Source: a bacterium (lineage in GTDB: Bacteria; Babelota; Babeliae; Babelales; Vermiphilaceae). Taken from it: a stretch of DNA of 33,872 nucleotides. This document shows, in pieces, positions 15,354-23,025 of this stretch. Position numbers and translations under genes: made by a program. Each line of letters begins with the position of its first letter. Position 1 is the stretch's first letter. The notes under the pieces are model-generated. The model ran no database searches. It saw nothing but the letters and a program-made list of their open reading frames with translations, and was not told where the DNA came from. Where the stretch lies: contig DAOVGZ010000001.1 of the NCBI GenBank assembly GCA_030672115.1, positions 1-33,872 on the forward strand, read 5' to 3'.

Positions 15354-16582
15354 TGGCAAACGTTTTTTCTGGCCGGACAATCACGGCTATTGATATAGGG
15401 ACAACAAAGATATGTGTCCTTGTGGCAAATCAAATTGATAAAAACAATATTGAGGTGCTTGGGGTTGGTAAAGCACCGTCAGATGGCCTAAGAAAAGGGG
15501 TTGTTGTTGATGTCGCTCGAACTATTTCTTCAATCAGACAAGCGGTTAAAGAAGCCGAACTTATGTCTGGCCATACTATTGAATCAGCTTACATAGGAAT
15601 TTCTGGAGCGCATATTCAATCTATTAATTCACACGGCGCTGTTCCTATTAAAATAGGGCAAGTCAGAACCGTTGATATACAAAATGTGCTTGATGCTGCA
15701 AAAGCGGTGCAGGTTGCCGAAGGTCAACAAATCTTGCATGTATTACCTCAATATTTTCAGATTGATGGTGGAGATAAATTAGATGATCCTACAGATATGC
15801 ATGGAATAAGACTAGAGGTTCAAGCTCATATTATAACTGGTTCGGTAGCTTCGGTACAAAATCTTGTTAACTGTTGTGAGAGTGCTGGTGTAAAAGTTCA
15901 GGATGTTGTTCTTGAACAGTTAGCTTCTGCCTGCGCAGTATTGAGTGATGATGAGCGCGAACTAGGTGTAGCAGTTCTTGATATTGGTGGTGGAACTTCT
16001 GACTTAGCTTTATATCAACGTGGAAGTATTAGGCACACGATGGTATTGCCTGTTGCAGGGAATCATTTTACTAATGATCTAGCCGTTGGTTTGCGTACAA
16101 CAATATCTGACGCAGAACGTATAAAACGTTTGCATGGTGTTGCGACAGAATTAATGCTTGATGAAAATAAAAAAATTGAAATAGAAATGGTGCAAGGTGG
16201 AAAAAAACGGGAAGTATATATTTCTGACCTTGTTAGAATTTTAGAACCGCGTGCGAGTGAATTGCTTGCTTTGGTTCATGAAGAAATTATAACCAAAAGG
16301 CTTCAGTCTTTTGTTACATCAGGTTTAGTTATTACTGGTGGTGGATCTTTACTTTATGGAATGAAAGATTTAGCAGAAACAATATTTGAGTGTGATGTCC
16401 GTATTGGGATGCCAAGACTTCAATTTGGTATTTCAGAATCATTAAACAGTCCTGTGTATGCAACTGGTTATGGTTTGTTGCTACATGCGTTAAAGGGCAA
16501 TGGAAATTTAAATGATGCTTCCGGGCCGGTTGTTAAAAAATTATTTGTGCGTATGAAGTCATGGATCGCGGATTTTTTTTAA
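15353..16582 (+). CDS. ftsA: Cell division protein FtsA
   Basis: Actin-like ATPase that tethers FtsZ filaments to the inner membrane. Motifs: phosphate-1 TAIDIGTTKICVLVA (about 10-24), the family signature GVGKAPSDGLRKGVVVD, phosphate-2 VAVLDIGGGTSDLALY (about 205-220) and adenosine motif VITGGGSLLYGM. The C-terminal amphipathic membrane-targeting helix is visible as LFVRMKSWIADFF. Length 409 is normal. I chose ATG 15353 over GTG 15350 because AGGGGGG lies well placed before it and it makes the typical TGATG overlap with ftsQ. Confidence 0.95.
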   Translation: MANVFSGRTITAIDIGTTKICVLVANQIDKNNIEVLGVGKAPSDGLRKGVVVDVARTISSIRQAVKEAELMSGHTIESAYIGISGAHIQSINSHGAVPIKIGQVRTVDIQNVLDAAKAVQVAEGQQILHVLPQYFQIDGGDKLDDPTDMHGIRLEVQAHIITGSVASVQNLVNCCESAGVKVQDVVLEQLASACAVLSDDERELGVAVLDIGGGTSDLALYQRGSIRHTMVLPVAGNHFTNDLAVGLRTTISDAERIKRLHGVATELMLDENKKIEIEMVQGGKKREVYISDLVRILEPRASELLALVHEEIITKRLQSFVTSGLVITGGGSLLYGMKDLAETIFECDVRIGMPRLQFGISESLNSPVYATGYGLLLHALKGNGNLNDASGPVVKKLFVRMKSWIADFF

Positions 16583-16641
16583 AATTATAAGTTTTAATTG
16601 AAGTCCTATCTTTTTAAAATAAGTAATACAAGGAGAGTTCA

Positions 16642-17922
16642 ATGATTGAATTGGAACAAGAACCCCAAAAAAAGGGAACCCCAGTTGTTTCAATTAAAGT
16701 GATAGGTATCGGTGGTGCAGGAGGCAATACTGTCAATAGCATCATAGAGTCTGGTAATAAAAATGTAGAATGCATTGTTGCCAATACTGATGCTCAAGCG
16801 TTGCATCTGTCACAAGCGGAACATAAAATCCAACTTGGAGTTAAGTCTACAAAAGGTTTGGGAACAGGAGCAAATCCAGAATTAGGAAAACGAGCAGCTG
16901 AAGAAGATTTGGATAAAGTTTTAGAAACTGTTGGTGACGCAGATATTGTTTTTTTAGCTGCTGGAATGGGTGGCGGAACAGGATCGGGAGCAATTTCAGT
17001 TATAGCTCGTGCGCTTAAAGAGCGAGGTATTTTAACCATAGCAGTTGTAACGCGACCATTTTTATTTGAGGGAAAAAGAAGAGCAAAGGTTGCTGAAACT
17101 GTATTGAAAAATTTAGAAAAAGATGTTGATACATTAATTATTCTTCCAAATCAAAAGTTATTAGAAGAAGTTGATCAAAATGTTTCTATGATCGATGCAT
17201 TTTCAATGATTAACGGTATTTTAGGACAATCGGTAAAAGGTATTTCTGATATTATCACTCGCGCGGGTCATATTAATGTTGATTTTTCAGATGTTCGAAC
17301 AATCATGAAGGGAATGGGTATTGCCATTATGGGAACTGGTGTTGCTACCGGACCTGAACGAGCACAAGAAGCAGCATTGCAAGCAATATCGTCTCCGTTA
17401 TTTGAAAATATGAATATCACAGGAGCACAAGGAGTTCTTTTAAACATTACGGGCGGAAAAAATCTTGGCCTTCATGAAATTAGTCAGGCAGCTTCAATTA
17501 TTTATGAAGAAGCAGATGAAAATGCAAATATTATTTTAGGTTCTGTTATAGATGAAACATTAGATCAAGAAGTTTTTGTAACTATTATTGCAACAGGCTT
17601 TGAACAAAAACAAATAGAAGAAACAGCTATTGATCAAAAAGTTCATGCTACTGCTACTTTTAGAGAAGAACCAGAAGTGTATGAGACAAAAGAAATAGAA
17701 ACTCCTGCAGAAAAAAAACAAGAAATAAGTGAACAGTTTGATGTTCAATTGCAAGAGTTAGAGCAAGAGCTTAAAGCACTTGATGCTCAAGAGGCTCAAG
17801 AAAAAAAAGAAGATCAACCTGCTGTAGAAAAAATAGACCATTTAGAATTGATTGATGTAAATGATCTAGATGTTCCTGCATTTTTACGAAAAGAATTAAA
17901 AGAGAAAACTGAAGTAAAATAA
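16642..17922 (+). CDS. ftsZ: Cell division protein FtsZ
   Basis: Tubulin-like GTPase that forms the division ring. GGAGGNTVNSI (about 25-35), tubulin signature GMGGGTGSGAISV (about 110-122), and T7 loop NVDFSDVRTIMKGMG with both catalytic acids. After residue about 318 comes a Glu/Lys/Gln-rich linker of some 85 residues, then the conserved tail DLDVPAFLRKELKE, which in other bacteria binds FtsA and other partners. Length 426 is ordinary. A strong AAGGAGAG precedes the ATG; 59 bases separate it from ftsA. No mur, ddl or mraY genes flank the cluster: it is reduced to ftsQ-ftsA-ftsZ. Confidence 0.97.
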   Translation: MIELEQEPQKKGTPVVSIKVIGIGGAGGNTVNSIIESGNKNVECIVANTDAQALHLSQAEHKIQLGVKSTKGLGTGANPELGKRAAEEDLDKVLETVGDADIVFLAAGMGGGTGSGAISVIARALKERGILTIAVVTRPFLFEGKRRAKVAETVLKNLEKDVDTLIILPNQKLLEEVDQNVSMIDAFSMINGILGQSVKGISDIITRAGHINVDFSDVRTIMKGMGIAIMGTGVATGPERAQEAALQAISSPLFENMNITGAQGVLLNITGGKNLGLHEISQAASIIYEEADENANIILGSVIDETLDQEVFVTIIATGFEQKQIEETAIDQKVHATATFREEPEVYETKEIETPAEKKQEISEQFDVQLQELEQELKALDAQEAQEKKEDQPAVEKIDHLELIDVNDLDVPAFLRKELKEKTEVK

Positions 17923-17939
17923 TATTTTTTTAGGTTATT

Positions 17940-17984
17940 AAGTGAATTGCATGCCTTATTGGGTAAGCAATTCACTTTTTTTTA
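17940..17984 (+). terminator. Rho-independent terminator after ftsZ
   Basis: Stem AAGTGAATTGC (17940-17950) with GCAATTCACTT (17967-17977), 16-base loop, then eight T. It separates ftsZ from pgeF, whose expression then needs its own promoter or read-through. Confidence 0.85.
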
Positions 17985-18041
17985 CTTTGAGTTACACTTG
18001 TAGGCTTGCATGGTATCTTTTGGTTTAAAGAATGGTTTTAT

Positions 18042-18773
18042 ATGTTATTACACAATAGTCCTCTTTTTAAAATTTACTTTGGCGATGCTAAAGATAATCT
18101 TGATCCTGAGCAGTATTTAGATTTGCCATCAGATAAAAATATTTTTTCTATTTCTGCTTTTGTACATTTAAAAAATGTTATGAAATTAGATCGGGTTGTT
18201 TTTTTAAAGCAAACACATAGTAATCAAGGAGAGGTAATAACATCCAAACGTCATGCGAAAGGTATTCGATCTTTCACCATAGAAGGTGATTATCTTATTA
18301 CTAACGTACCTTGTGTTGGCTTAGGTGTTATGACTGCAGATTGCTTGCCTATTGTACTGTATGATTCTTTTAATCAGGTTGTTGCAGCTGTTCATGCAGG
18401 ATGGCGTGGTTCGGCAAAAACAGTTGTCCTTAAGGCGCTTTCTAGAATGGAAAAAGAGTTTGGAACAAAGGCGACTAATATTAGAGCTTTTTTTGGTCCC
18501 TCAGCAAAAGTTTGTTGTTATACCGTTGGTGACGATATGCTTGAAAAATTAGAAGATTTTGAGTTTATTGATCGCGTTGTACAGCAAAGAGGAAAAGAAA
18601 ATTATTTTGATCTTCCTGTTTTTAATAAACTACTTTTGCAATCAGTTGGTGTTAAATCAGATGAAATAAAAATGCAATATAATTTATGTACAATGTGTGA
18701 CAAGTCTTTGCATTCTCATCGACGTGATGGCAAAAAAGCAGGTCGTCAAATGACGGTTGTAAGTTTGCAGTAA
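18042..18773 (+). CDS. pgeF: Peptidoglycan editing factor PgeF / YfiH (laccase-fold, DUF152)
   Basis: Family members (YfiH/YlmD) have been described as multicopper-oxidase-like, purine nucleoside phosphorylases, and in E. coli as PgeF, which removes misincorporated L-Ser peptidoglycan precursors. The zinc/copper site residues are present: LKQTHSNQG, MTADCLPIVL, AAVHAGWRGSA and CTMCDKSLHSHRRDGKKAGR. I chose ATG 18042 (243 residues); the longer frame needs a TTG at 18006 and adds no family-like sequence. The position after ftsZ is typical (ylmD follows ftsZ in Bacillus). The last 70 codons plus terminator are repeated at 22030-22277. Confidence 0.9.
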   Translation: MLLHNSPLFKIYFGDAKDNLDPEQYLDLPSDKNIFSISAFVHLKNVMKLDRVVFLKQTHSNQGEVITSKRHAKGIRSFTIEGDYLITNVPCVGLGVMTADCLPIVLYDSFNQVVAAVHAGWRGSAKTVVLKALSRMEKEFGTKATNIRAFFGPSAKVCCYTVGDDMLEKLEDFEFIDRVVQQRGKENYFDLPVFNKLLLQSVGVKSDEIKMQYNLCTMCDKSLHSHRRDGKKAGRQMTVVSLQ

Positions 18774-18835
18774 ATAAAAATATAATTTCATAAACTAAAA
18801 TCCCAAAAAGCTCGAGCGAGCTTTTTGGGATTTTT
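18554..18835 (+). repeat. Direct repeat, left copy (pgeF 3' end plus terminator)
   Basis: This stretch, covering the last 70-odd codons of pgeF and its terminator, recurs at 22030-22277. After the 33-base deletion in the right copy the two agree at nearly every base: single changes at about ten positions, mostly in the terminator loop. Left boundary of the EndoU island. Confidence 0.85.
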
Positions 18836-18838
18836 TTT
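18799..18838 (+). terminator. Rho-independent terminator after pgeF
   Basis: AATCCCAAAAAGCTCG (18799-18814) pairs with CGAGCTTTTTGGGATT (18817-18832), a near-perfect 16-bp inverted repeat followed by a T-run. A second, altered copy is at 22230-22287. Confidence 0.85.
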
Positions 18839-19039
18839 AAATTTTATTTAGTTGAATTTAAACTAAAAAATATTGAGTTCATTGTATTTTAATATGAAAA
18901 AGAAACAAAAATTGTAAAATTTAATGTTTTAAGTTGATGGATAATTGAACGAAAAATTTGAGTATTGATATATATTTATATACTGCTAGATTCATGCCTG
19001 TTCGTTAAAAAATCGTATAATTTTTTGGAAAGATAGTGC
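18839..19039. other. Intergenic region before the EndoU toxin gene
   Basis: 201 AT-rich bases without a gene. A possible promoter is TTGATA (18965-18970), 16-base spacer, TAGATT (18987-18992). There is only a modest GGAAAG Shine-Dalgarno-like site near 19027-19032, eight bases before the ATG at 19040. Confidence 0.4.
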
Positions 19040-21505
19040 ATGAAAAATATAACTTTTTACTTCATTATTTTAATTTCTTTTTTTTGTTTATTTAGCAACC
19101 AAAATTTTATAAGCAATGATGCATATGGAAATTATTTTGTCTATGGGGATTGTGCCATAGCTGAAAACCATTTTTATGACAGTTATCCATCATGGAATAG
19201 TAAAAATATAATAATAAGTTTTAATTCAAAAAAAAATCAACCTACCCCTTCTTATACAAGTAGTTATGCTCAAAAAAATTATTCAAAATTTAAAAAATAT
19301 TCCTCTTTTGACTGGCGTAAAGAAATAGCTTCTTGGAGCAAAGAACATATTTATCCTGAAAACCTTACTGAACAATCTCGAAAAAATCTTTTTTTTGAAT
19401 TTGAATTATATTGTCATACCGGTTATCGAGATTTGCTCAAAACATTTCATGAATATGCGCAAATGATTATTGAACTTGATAGTCTGGCCAATAAAAATTC
19501 AAAGATTCAATGGGCTCTTGATAACTATCTTATAAAATCAGGTTTTTTTTCAGACACAACTATTGCGGATTTTATTAAAGAAGAACTTCCTAAAGCGAAA
19601 CAAAAAATTAGAAATCAAAAACTTAAGTATGCAAAACAAAAAAAAATTAACGAGGAAGCAAAAAGAAAAGAACACAAACGTAAAGCTCTACAAAAACAAC
19701 AAGCCAAAATAAAGAAAAAACAGCCTGTACAAAATTATTTTTTGAAAAGAAAAAATGAAATAAAATCTAAAGCAAGTAGAACTTTTTACCGTAATAAAAA
19801 CAGAGCTTTCGCGATTCGTAAAGCAGTTGATAATAATTTTAAAATTTTTTGCCAACAGTATCAACTCTCCAAGCAAGCAATTGGCATTCTCAATCAAAAT
19901 CATATTGATACTCGTATTTTTGAAGAATGTATTGGAAATAGTATTCAACAACAACTTCATAGTGAGTTTATTGATGTTTTAAACAAAGGTGCAGATACAT
20001 ATACAGCACAAGATGGACTAACAGGAATAGCCTATCTAGCAAATAATAATTGGTATGCAACGCTAGCAAAAGTTTCGTTTATTGGTAGTCACGTTAATAA
20101 TATTGGTCAGTATACTTTAGCCTATAAAATTGCAGATATTTGCGATGGCATTCATCGAATAGTAAAAAATTCAACACATAATTCTTTAAAAAATATTCAT
20201 GATAATTCTGTAAAAATAAACGATATTTGGAGAGTTGCGATTCAATGTGTTGGTAGAGCCACACAAAAAGCCGGCAATGCTGTTGTTGATTTTACTCAAG
20301 GTGTTGAGCAAAAAGCTATTGCTCGCCCTGCTCGTTTTTTAACAGAATTTGCTTATACACTTGAAAACAATCCTGAAGCGGTTTTTACAGCAGCAAGTAC
20401 CGTCCTTTTAGAATCTGTTAACTATCTTTTTGATTCTGCACAATTGATAGGAACAATAACAAATAACCCTTTGTCTGAAAAAACAATAGAACTACTTGTT
20501 GAGTTTGAACAAAATTGGGTTGAACCACTTTGTAAAAAAGTTTCACATGCTGCAAAAGTTTTCTGGAAAATGCCACCAAAAGAAAAAACACAAGAACTGG
20601 TTGCTTTAGGAGTTCAGGCTTTAGCAATTGTTGGTGCTACAAAGTTAGTAGCAGCACTGCCTGCACAAGTAATGTTACTAAAAACATCAGCTTTACTTCA
20701 ACTTGATAAACTTTCTCGAATTTCTGAACCTATTTTACAAACTGTGATATTGCCCGACGGTCGAGCAACTATTACAATTCAGGCTGTAGAATGTATGTCA
20801 GAGGAGTTAGTAGCAGCAGCTGAACAAACAATTGCGGTAGCAGTTAGTACAAATGTAGGACTTGTAATGCCTGTTGCAGTTGATACTGTTTCAACAGCTA
20901 TGCTTGCGATGAAAAATGGCCCCCCTTATCAAAGAAAAACTAAAATTGCGCGTGAAAAAGCATCTAAAATAAGAAAAAGAAAAATTCGTCCATCTGAAGA
21001 AATTGTACAAGAATATAAAAATCTTGCAGAAACAAAGGTTGAATGGCAAGGATCCTATGATTTATCCGAAGTAGAAAATATTTCAATTCCTCAAAAAATA
21101 AAATTTTCGAAAAAATCTTTAGAACATGCTTTTTCGGGCAAAGTTGAGAAACTTCCTGGGAATGGGCCACTTAAAATCTCCGGCTACCATTCAGATTTTC
21201 AAGGAAAAGCGCTTAGTAAGTCTGGAATGAATATGTCAAAAATAAAAGATTACAAAACAGGAGCTTTTGATGCAAAAATCAGGCTCTGTGGAAAAATAAG
21301 AAAAAAAACGATGTTTCCTGAGTCTTGGCGTCCTCAAAAAGTACTTGATACCACTTGTAATGCTCTAAAAAACGTTACAAAAATAAAAAAATTAGACTAT
21401 GGAAGGTTACGCTATGTTGGCCGTAGTGATTGTGGCATTGAAATAGAAGTTATAACAGAGTTTAATGGTGAGGTCATAACTTTTTATCCTAAACTTTCTC
21501 TTTAA
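19040..21505 (+). CDS. Secreted polymorphic-toxin-like protein with C-terminal EndoU nuclease domain
   Basis: 821 residues. Residues 1-29 are a signal peptide (MKNITFYFIILISFFCLFSN). Residues about 185-235 are a Lys/Gln-rich coiled coil. Residues about 300-620 are helical and Ala-rich with no known family. Residues about 690-818 match the bacterial EndoU nuclease toxins: first catalytic His in HAFSGK (H696), second in ISGYHSDF (H717), then KKTMFPESWRPQKVLD (Lys about 756, Trp 763) and the closing IEIEVITEFNGEVITFYP (about 800-817). EndoU toxins cut RNA, including tRNA in characterised contact-dependent-inhibition examples. A small gene follows by 19 bases, as expected for an immunity protein. 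The delivery route is not evident: no RHS, CdiA, VgrG or PAAR features seen. Confidence 0.8.
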   Translation: MKNITFYFIILISFFCLFSNQNFISNDAYGNYFVYGDCAIAENHFYDSYPSWNSKNIIISFNSKKNQPTPSYTSSYAQKNYSKFKKYSSFDWRKEIASWSKEHIYPENLTEQSRKNLFFEFELYCHTGYRDLLKTFHEYAQMIIELDSLANKNSKIQWALDNYLIKSGFFSDTTIADFIKEELPKAKQKIRNQKLKYAKQKKINEEAKRKEHKRKALQKQQAKIKKKQPVQNYFLKRKNEIKSKASRTFYRNKNRAFAIRKAVDNNFKIFCQQYQLSKQAIGILNQNHIDTRIFEECIGNSIQQQLHSEFIDVLNKGADTYTAQDGLTGIAYLANNNWYATLAKVSFIGSHVNNIGQYTLAYKIADICDGIHRIVKNSTHNSLKNIHDNSVKINDIWRVAIQCVGRATQKAGNAVVDFTQGVEQKAIARPARFLTEFAYTLENNPEAVFTAASTVLLESVNYLFDSAQLIGTITNNPLSEKTIELLVEFEQNWVEPLCKKVSHAAKVFWKMPPKEKTQELVALGVQALAIVGATKLVAALPAQVMLLKTSALLQLDKLSRISEPILQTVILPDGRATITIQAVECMSEELVAAAEQTIAVAVSTNVGLVMPVAVDTVSTAMLAMKNGPPYQRKTKIAREKASKIRKRKIRPSEEIVQEYKNLAETKVEWQGSYDLSEVENISIPQKIKFSKKSLEHAFSGKVEKLPGNGPLKISGYHSDFQGKALSKSGMNMSKIKDYKTGAFDAKIRLCGKIRKKTMFPESWRPQKVLDTTCNALKNVTKIKKLDYGRLRYVGRSDCGIEIEVITEFNGEVITFYPKLSL

Positions 21506-21524
21506 CTATGAATGGTTTTAAAAA

Positions 21525-21941
21525 ATGAAAAAAAACACACTACGATTATCTTTAGAAAAATACAAACAATATGGAATGAGCCATTTTTCAAGCAGTGAAA
21601 TGGCAATTTTAGGAATGTTTTTGACAACCGACTATAACGTTTTTAAAAAATTTAATTTTATTGAAGATTGGCTTAAAAATTCCGATCTATACTACATTAG
21701 TGGCAATTTAACATATTCTGAGAAAAAGAATGGCATGATCCTAATGGGCGATCTATACGAAAAAAAACTTACCGTAAAGTTTAGCTTATCAATAGATGTA
21801 TTTATTAAATTTTTACATGACTGGGAAATGGCTGTAAAACAAAAACCAGAAGAGATTATTGTTACTAAAGAGGATAATAAAATTTCAATCAAAATTAATA
21901 TGAAATCAACTGTAAAAAAACAAATTGTATACAGAAGGTAA
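21525..21941 (+). CDS. Putative immunity protein for the EndoU toxin
   Basis: 138 residues, no signal peptide and no recognised family, so it should stay in the cytosol, where an immunity protein must act. It is predicted mixed helix and strand: KYKQYGMSHFSSSEMAIL early, then YYISGNLTYSEKKNGMILMG, which looks like beta hairpins, and a Lys-rich C-terminus. It lies 19 bases after the toxin stop on the same strand; the ribosome-binding site is weak, so coupling to toxin translation is plausible. The assignment rests on position, size and lack of an export signal, not on homology. Frame-matched codons after its stop resemble its own C-terminus. Confidence 0.6.
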   Translation: MKKNTLRLSLEKYKQYGMSHFSSSEMAILGMFLTTDYNVFKKFNFIEDWLKNSDLYYISGNLTYSEKKNGMILMGDLYEKKLTVKFSLSIDVFIKFLHDWEMAVKQKPEEIIVTKEDNKISIKINMKSTVKKQIVYRR

Positions 21942-22016
21942 ACTAACAATGCTGCGGTCAAAAAAATTATCATTACCAAAGATGGAGATAGTATAAAGAT
22001 AGAAGGTAAAGATTAA
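21942..22016 (+). pseudogene. Remnant of an immunity-protein C-terminus
   Basis: Immediately after the TAA of the immunity gene, in the same frame, 24 codons read TNNAAVKKIIITKDGDSIKI then EGKD before another TAA. The part KIIITKDGDSIKI resembles EIIVTKEDNKISIKI within the immunity protein itself (residues about 109-123). It may be the tail of an older or tandem immunity gene, or the original C-terminus displaced by a change of the reading frame. Too short to be sure. Confidence 0.4.
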
Positions 22017-22029
22017 TTTAGACTTCGAA

Positions 22030-22277
22030 AGATTTTGAGTTTGTTGATCGCATTGTACAGCGTTTTAACAAACTACTTTTGCAATCAGTTGGTGTTAAAT
22101 CAGATGAAATAAAAATGCAATATAATTTATGTACAATGTGTGACAAGTTTTTGCATTCTCATAGACGGGATGGCAAAAAAGCAGGTCGTCAAATGACGGT
22201 TGTAAGTTTGCAGTAAATAAAAATATAAATTCATAAACTAAAACCCCAAAAAGTTCACTCGAGCTTTTTGGATTTTT
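22030..22277 (+). repeat. Direct repeat, right copy (displaced pgeF 3' end plus terminator)
   Basis: Matches 18554-18835 with offset 3476 before and 3443 after a 33-base in-frame deletion near 22061. Right boundary of the EndoU island. Confidence 0.85.
22031..22216 (+). pseudogene. Displaced 3' fragment of pgeF
   Basis: Starting at GAT 22031 the frame reads DFEFVDRIVQR, then FNKLLLQSVGVKSDEIK and on through CTMCDKFLHSHRRDGKKAGR to the TAA at 22214-22216. It lacks 11 codons corresponding to QRGKENYFDLPV-region residues of the intact gene, exactly 33 bases, so the frame is kept. Two of the few base changes are synonymous arginine codons (CGA to AGA, CGT to CGG). No start codon or upstream domain is present, so no functional enzyme can be made. 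Confidence 0.8.
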
Positions 22278-22287
22278 AGTTTATGAA
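22230..22287. terminator. Long inverted repeat around the displaced pgeF terminator
   Basis: TTCATAAACTAAAA plus CC plus CCAAAAAG (22230-22253) pairs with CTTTTTGG plus AT plus TTTTAGTTTATGAA (22264-22287): 24-bp arms with two mismatches and a 10-base loop. The copy after intact pgeF lacks the outer right arm. This suggests the right junction keeps the ancestral flank, and that the stem was the original two-way terminator. Confidence 0.6.
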
Positions 22288-22292
22288 AATTT

Positions 22293-22490
22293 TTAGATTG
22301 TTTTTTTTTCAACGTTTGCAATAGCACTTTTAGGAATTGATTCATTGTAAAGATGATAAAATTTTGTACTTCCACAAGGATTTTTTTCATGAACGAGCTT
22401 GCCTGGTAGTTTTTTTGTTTCAAGTTTTAAAATAATTGCACAGGGTTGACCTGCAAAAAAAATGGTAAAAGGGATTTTTATTTTCTTGAT
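22293..22490 (-). pseudogene. Orphan coding-like fragment
   Basis: On the minus strand, directly after the TAA of the 22491-22856 gene and in the same frame, 65 codons run open to a TAA at 22295-22293. The peptide (PFTIFFAGQPCAIILKLETK, then KLPGKLVHEKNPCGSTKFYH and so on) has protein-like composition with Cys, Pro and Gly, but no ATG. It could be a gene 3' end cut off by the island event, or an extension of the 121-residue gene lost by a new stop codon. No family recognised. Confidence 0.35.
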
Positions 22491-22856
22491 TTAATTAAAA
22501 GATGATAATTTTTGCTTAAGTTGATTTTGTATATAATTGTTATTAGAGATTATATTATTGAGATGATATTTATCTTTGATACCTCTGAGATCAATATGCT
22601 GTGGTTCTTCAAGTTTAAGAACTTCGATAGCGATATTATTGATTTCTTTTCCCAATTTGATTAATTGTTCAATAATATTTTTTTTACAGTCAAAATACTT
22701 TATTTTGTTTGAAACAGAATTTTGTTCGTCGATTTTTTTTTCTAAAATTTCTATTTGTTCAGCGTATGTTTTTTGAGGGGTTTTTTGTTCAGAAGCTTGC
22801 ATTTGAGATGTTGCACAATTCAAAGCAAGAAAAAAAACAATGAATATTTTTTTCAT
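22491..22856 (-). CDS. Small secreted coiled-coil protein
   Basis: 121 residues. Signal peptide MKKIFIVFFLALNCATSQMQ with cleavage near MQA-S. The mature part is helical with heptad-like Leu/Ile spacing (YAEQIEILEKKIDEQNSVSN and IIEQLIKLGKEINNIAIEVL). No family recognised. ATGGAGGTATAAACC is on the far side of the start: reading the minus strand, GGTTTATACCTCC precedes the ATG, so the Shine-Dalgarno sequence is weak. It is of the same general type as the small secreted proteins at 11.1 and 25.8 kb. Confidence 0.6.
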   Translation of the reverse strand: MKKIFIVFFLALNCATSQMQASEQKTPQKTYAEQIEILEKKIDEQNSVSNKIKYFDCKKNIIEQLIKLGKEINNIAIEVLKLEEPQHIDLRGIKDKYHLNNIISNNNYIQNQLKQKLSSFN

Positions 22857-22947
22857 GGAGGTATAAACCTTATATTTTTTTATTAGTTAATTATTTGTTC
22901 TGGGAGATAGCCTTATTTTGTTTAATAATAAGAATAATTGTAGTGTC

Positions 22948-22977
22948 TTGTCTAGAGTCTTTTTTATATTTTATAAA
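22948..22977 (+). promoter_or_regulatory. Putative secA promoter
   Basis: TTGTCT (22948-22953), then 17-18 bases to TTATAA/TATAAA (22971-22977). It would give a leader of about 230 bases before the secA ATG, which contains a 63-codon open frame. Confidence 0.45.
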
Positions 22978-23025
22978 GAGAGCAGGCTGTTTTTTCTAAA
23001 TGAAATAAAAAAAATAAAGCTGACT

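Noticed and set aside
18774..22290. Transposon or prophage origin for the island
   Set aside because: No transposase, integrase or phage gene, no short terminal inverted repeats; the boundaries are long direct repeats of a gene end.
22238..22423. 61-codon minus-strand frame over the right junction
   Set aside because: Overlaps the displaced terminator and a different frame with better protein-like composition.
22918..23025. N-terminal extension of the short frame before secA, starting at TTG
   Set aside because: The start lies upstream of the probable promoter and has no ribosome-binding site; only the part from 23026 is worth keeping as a weak candidate.
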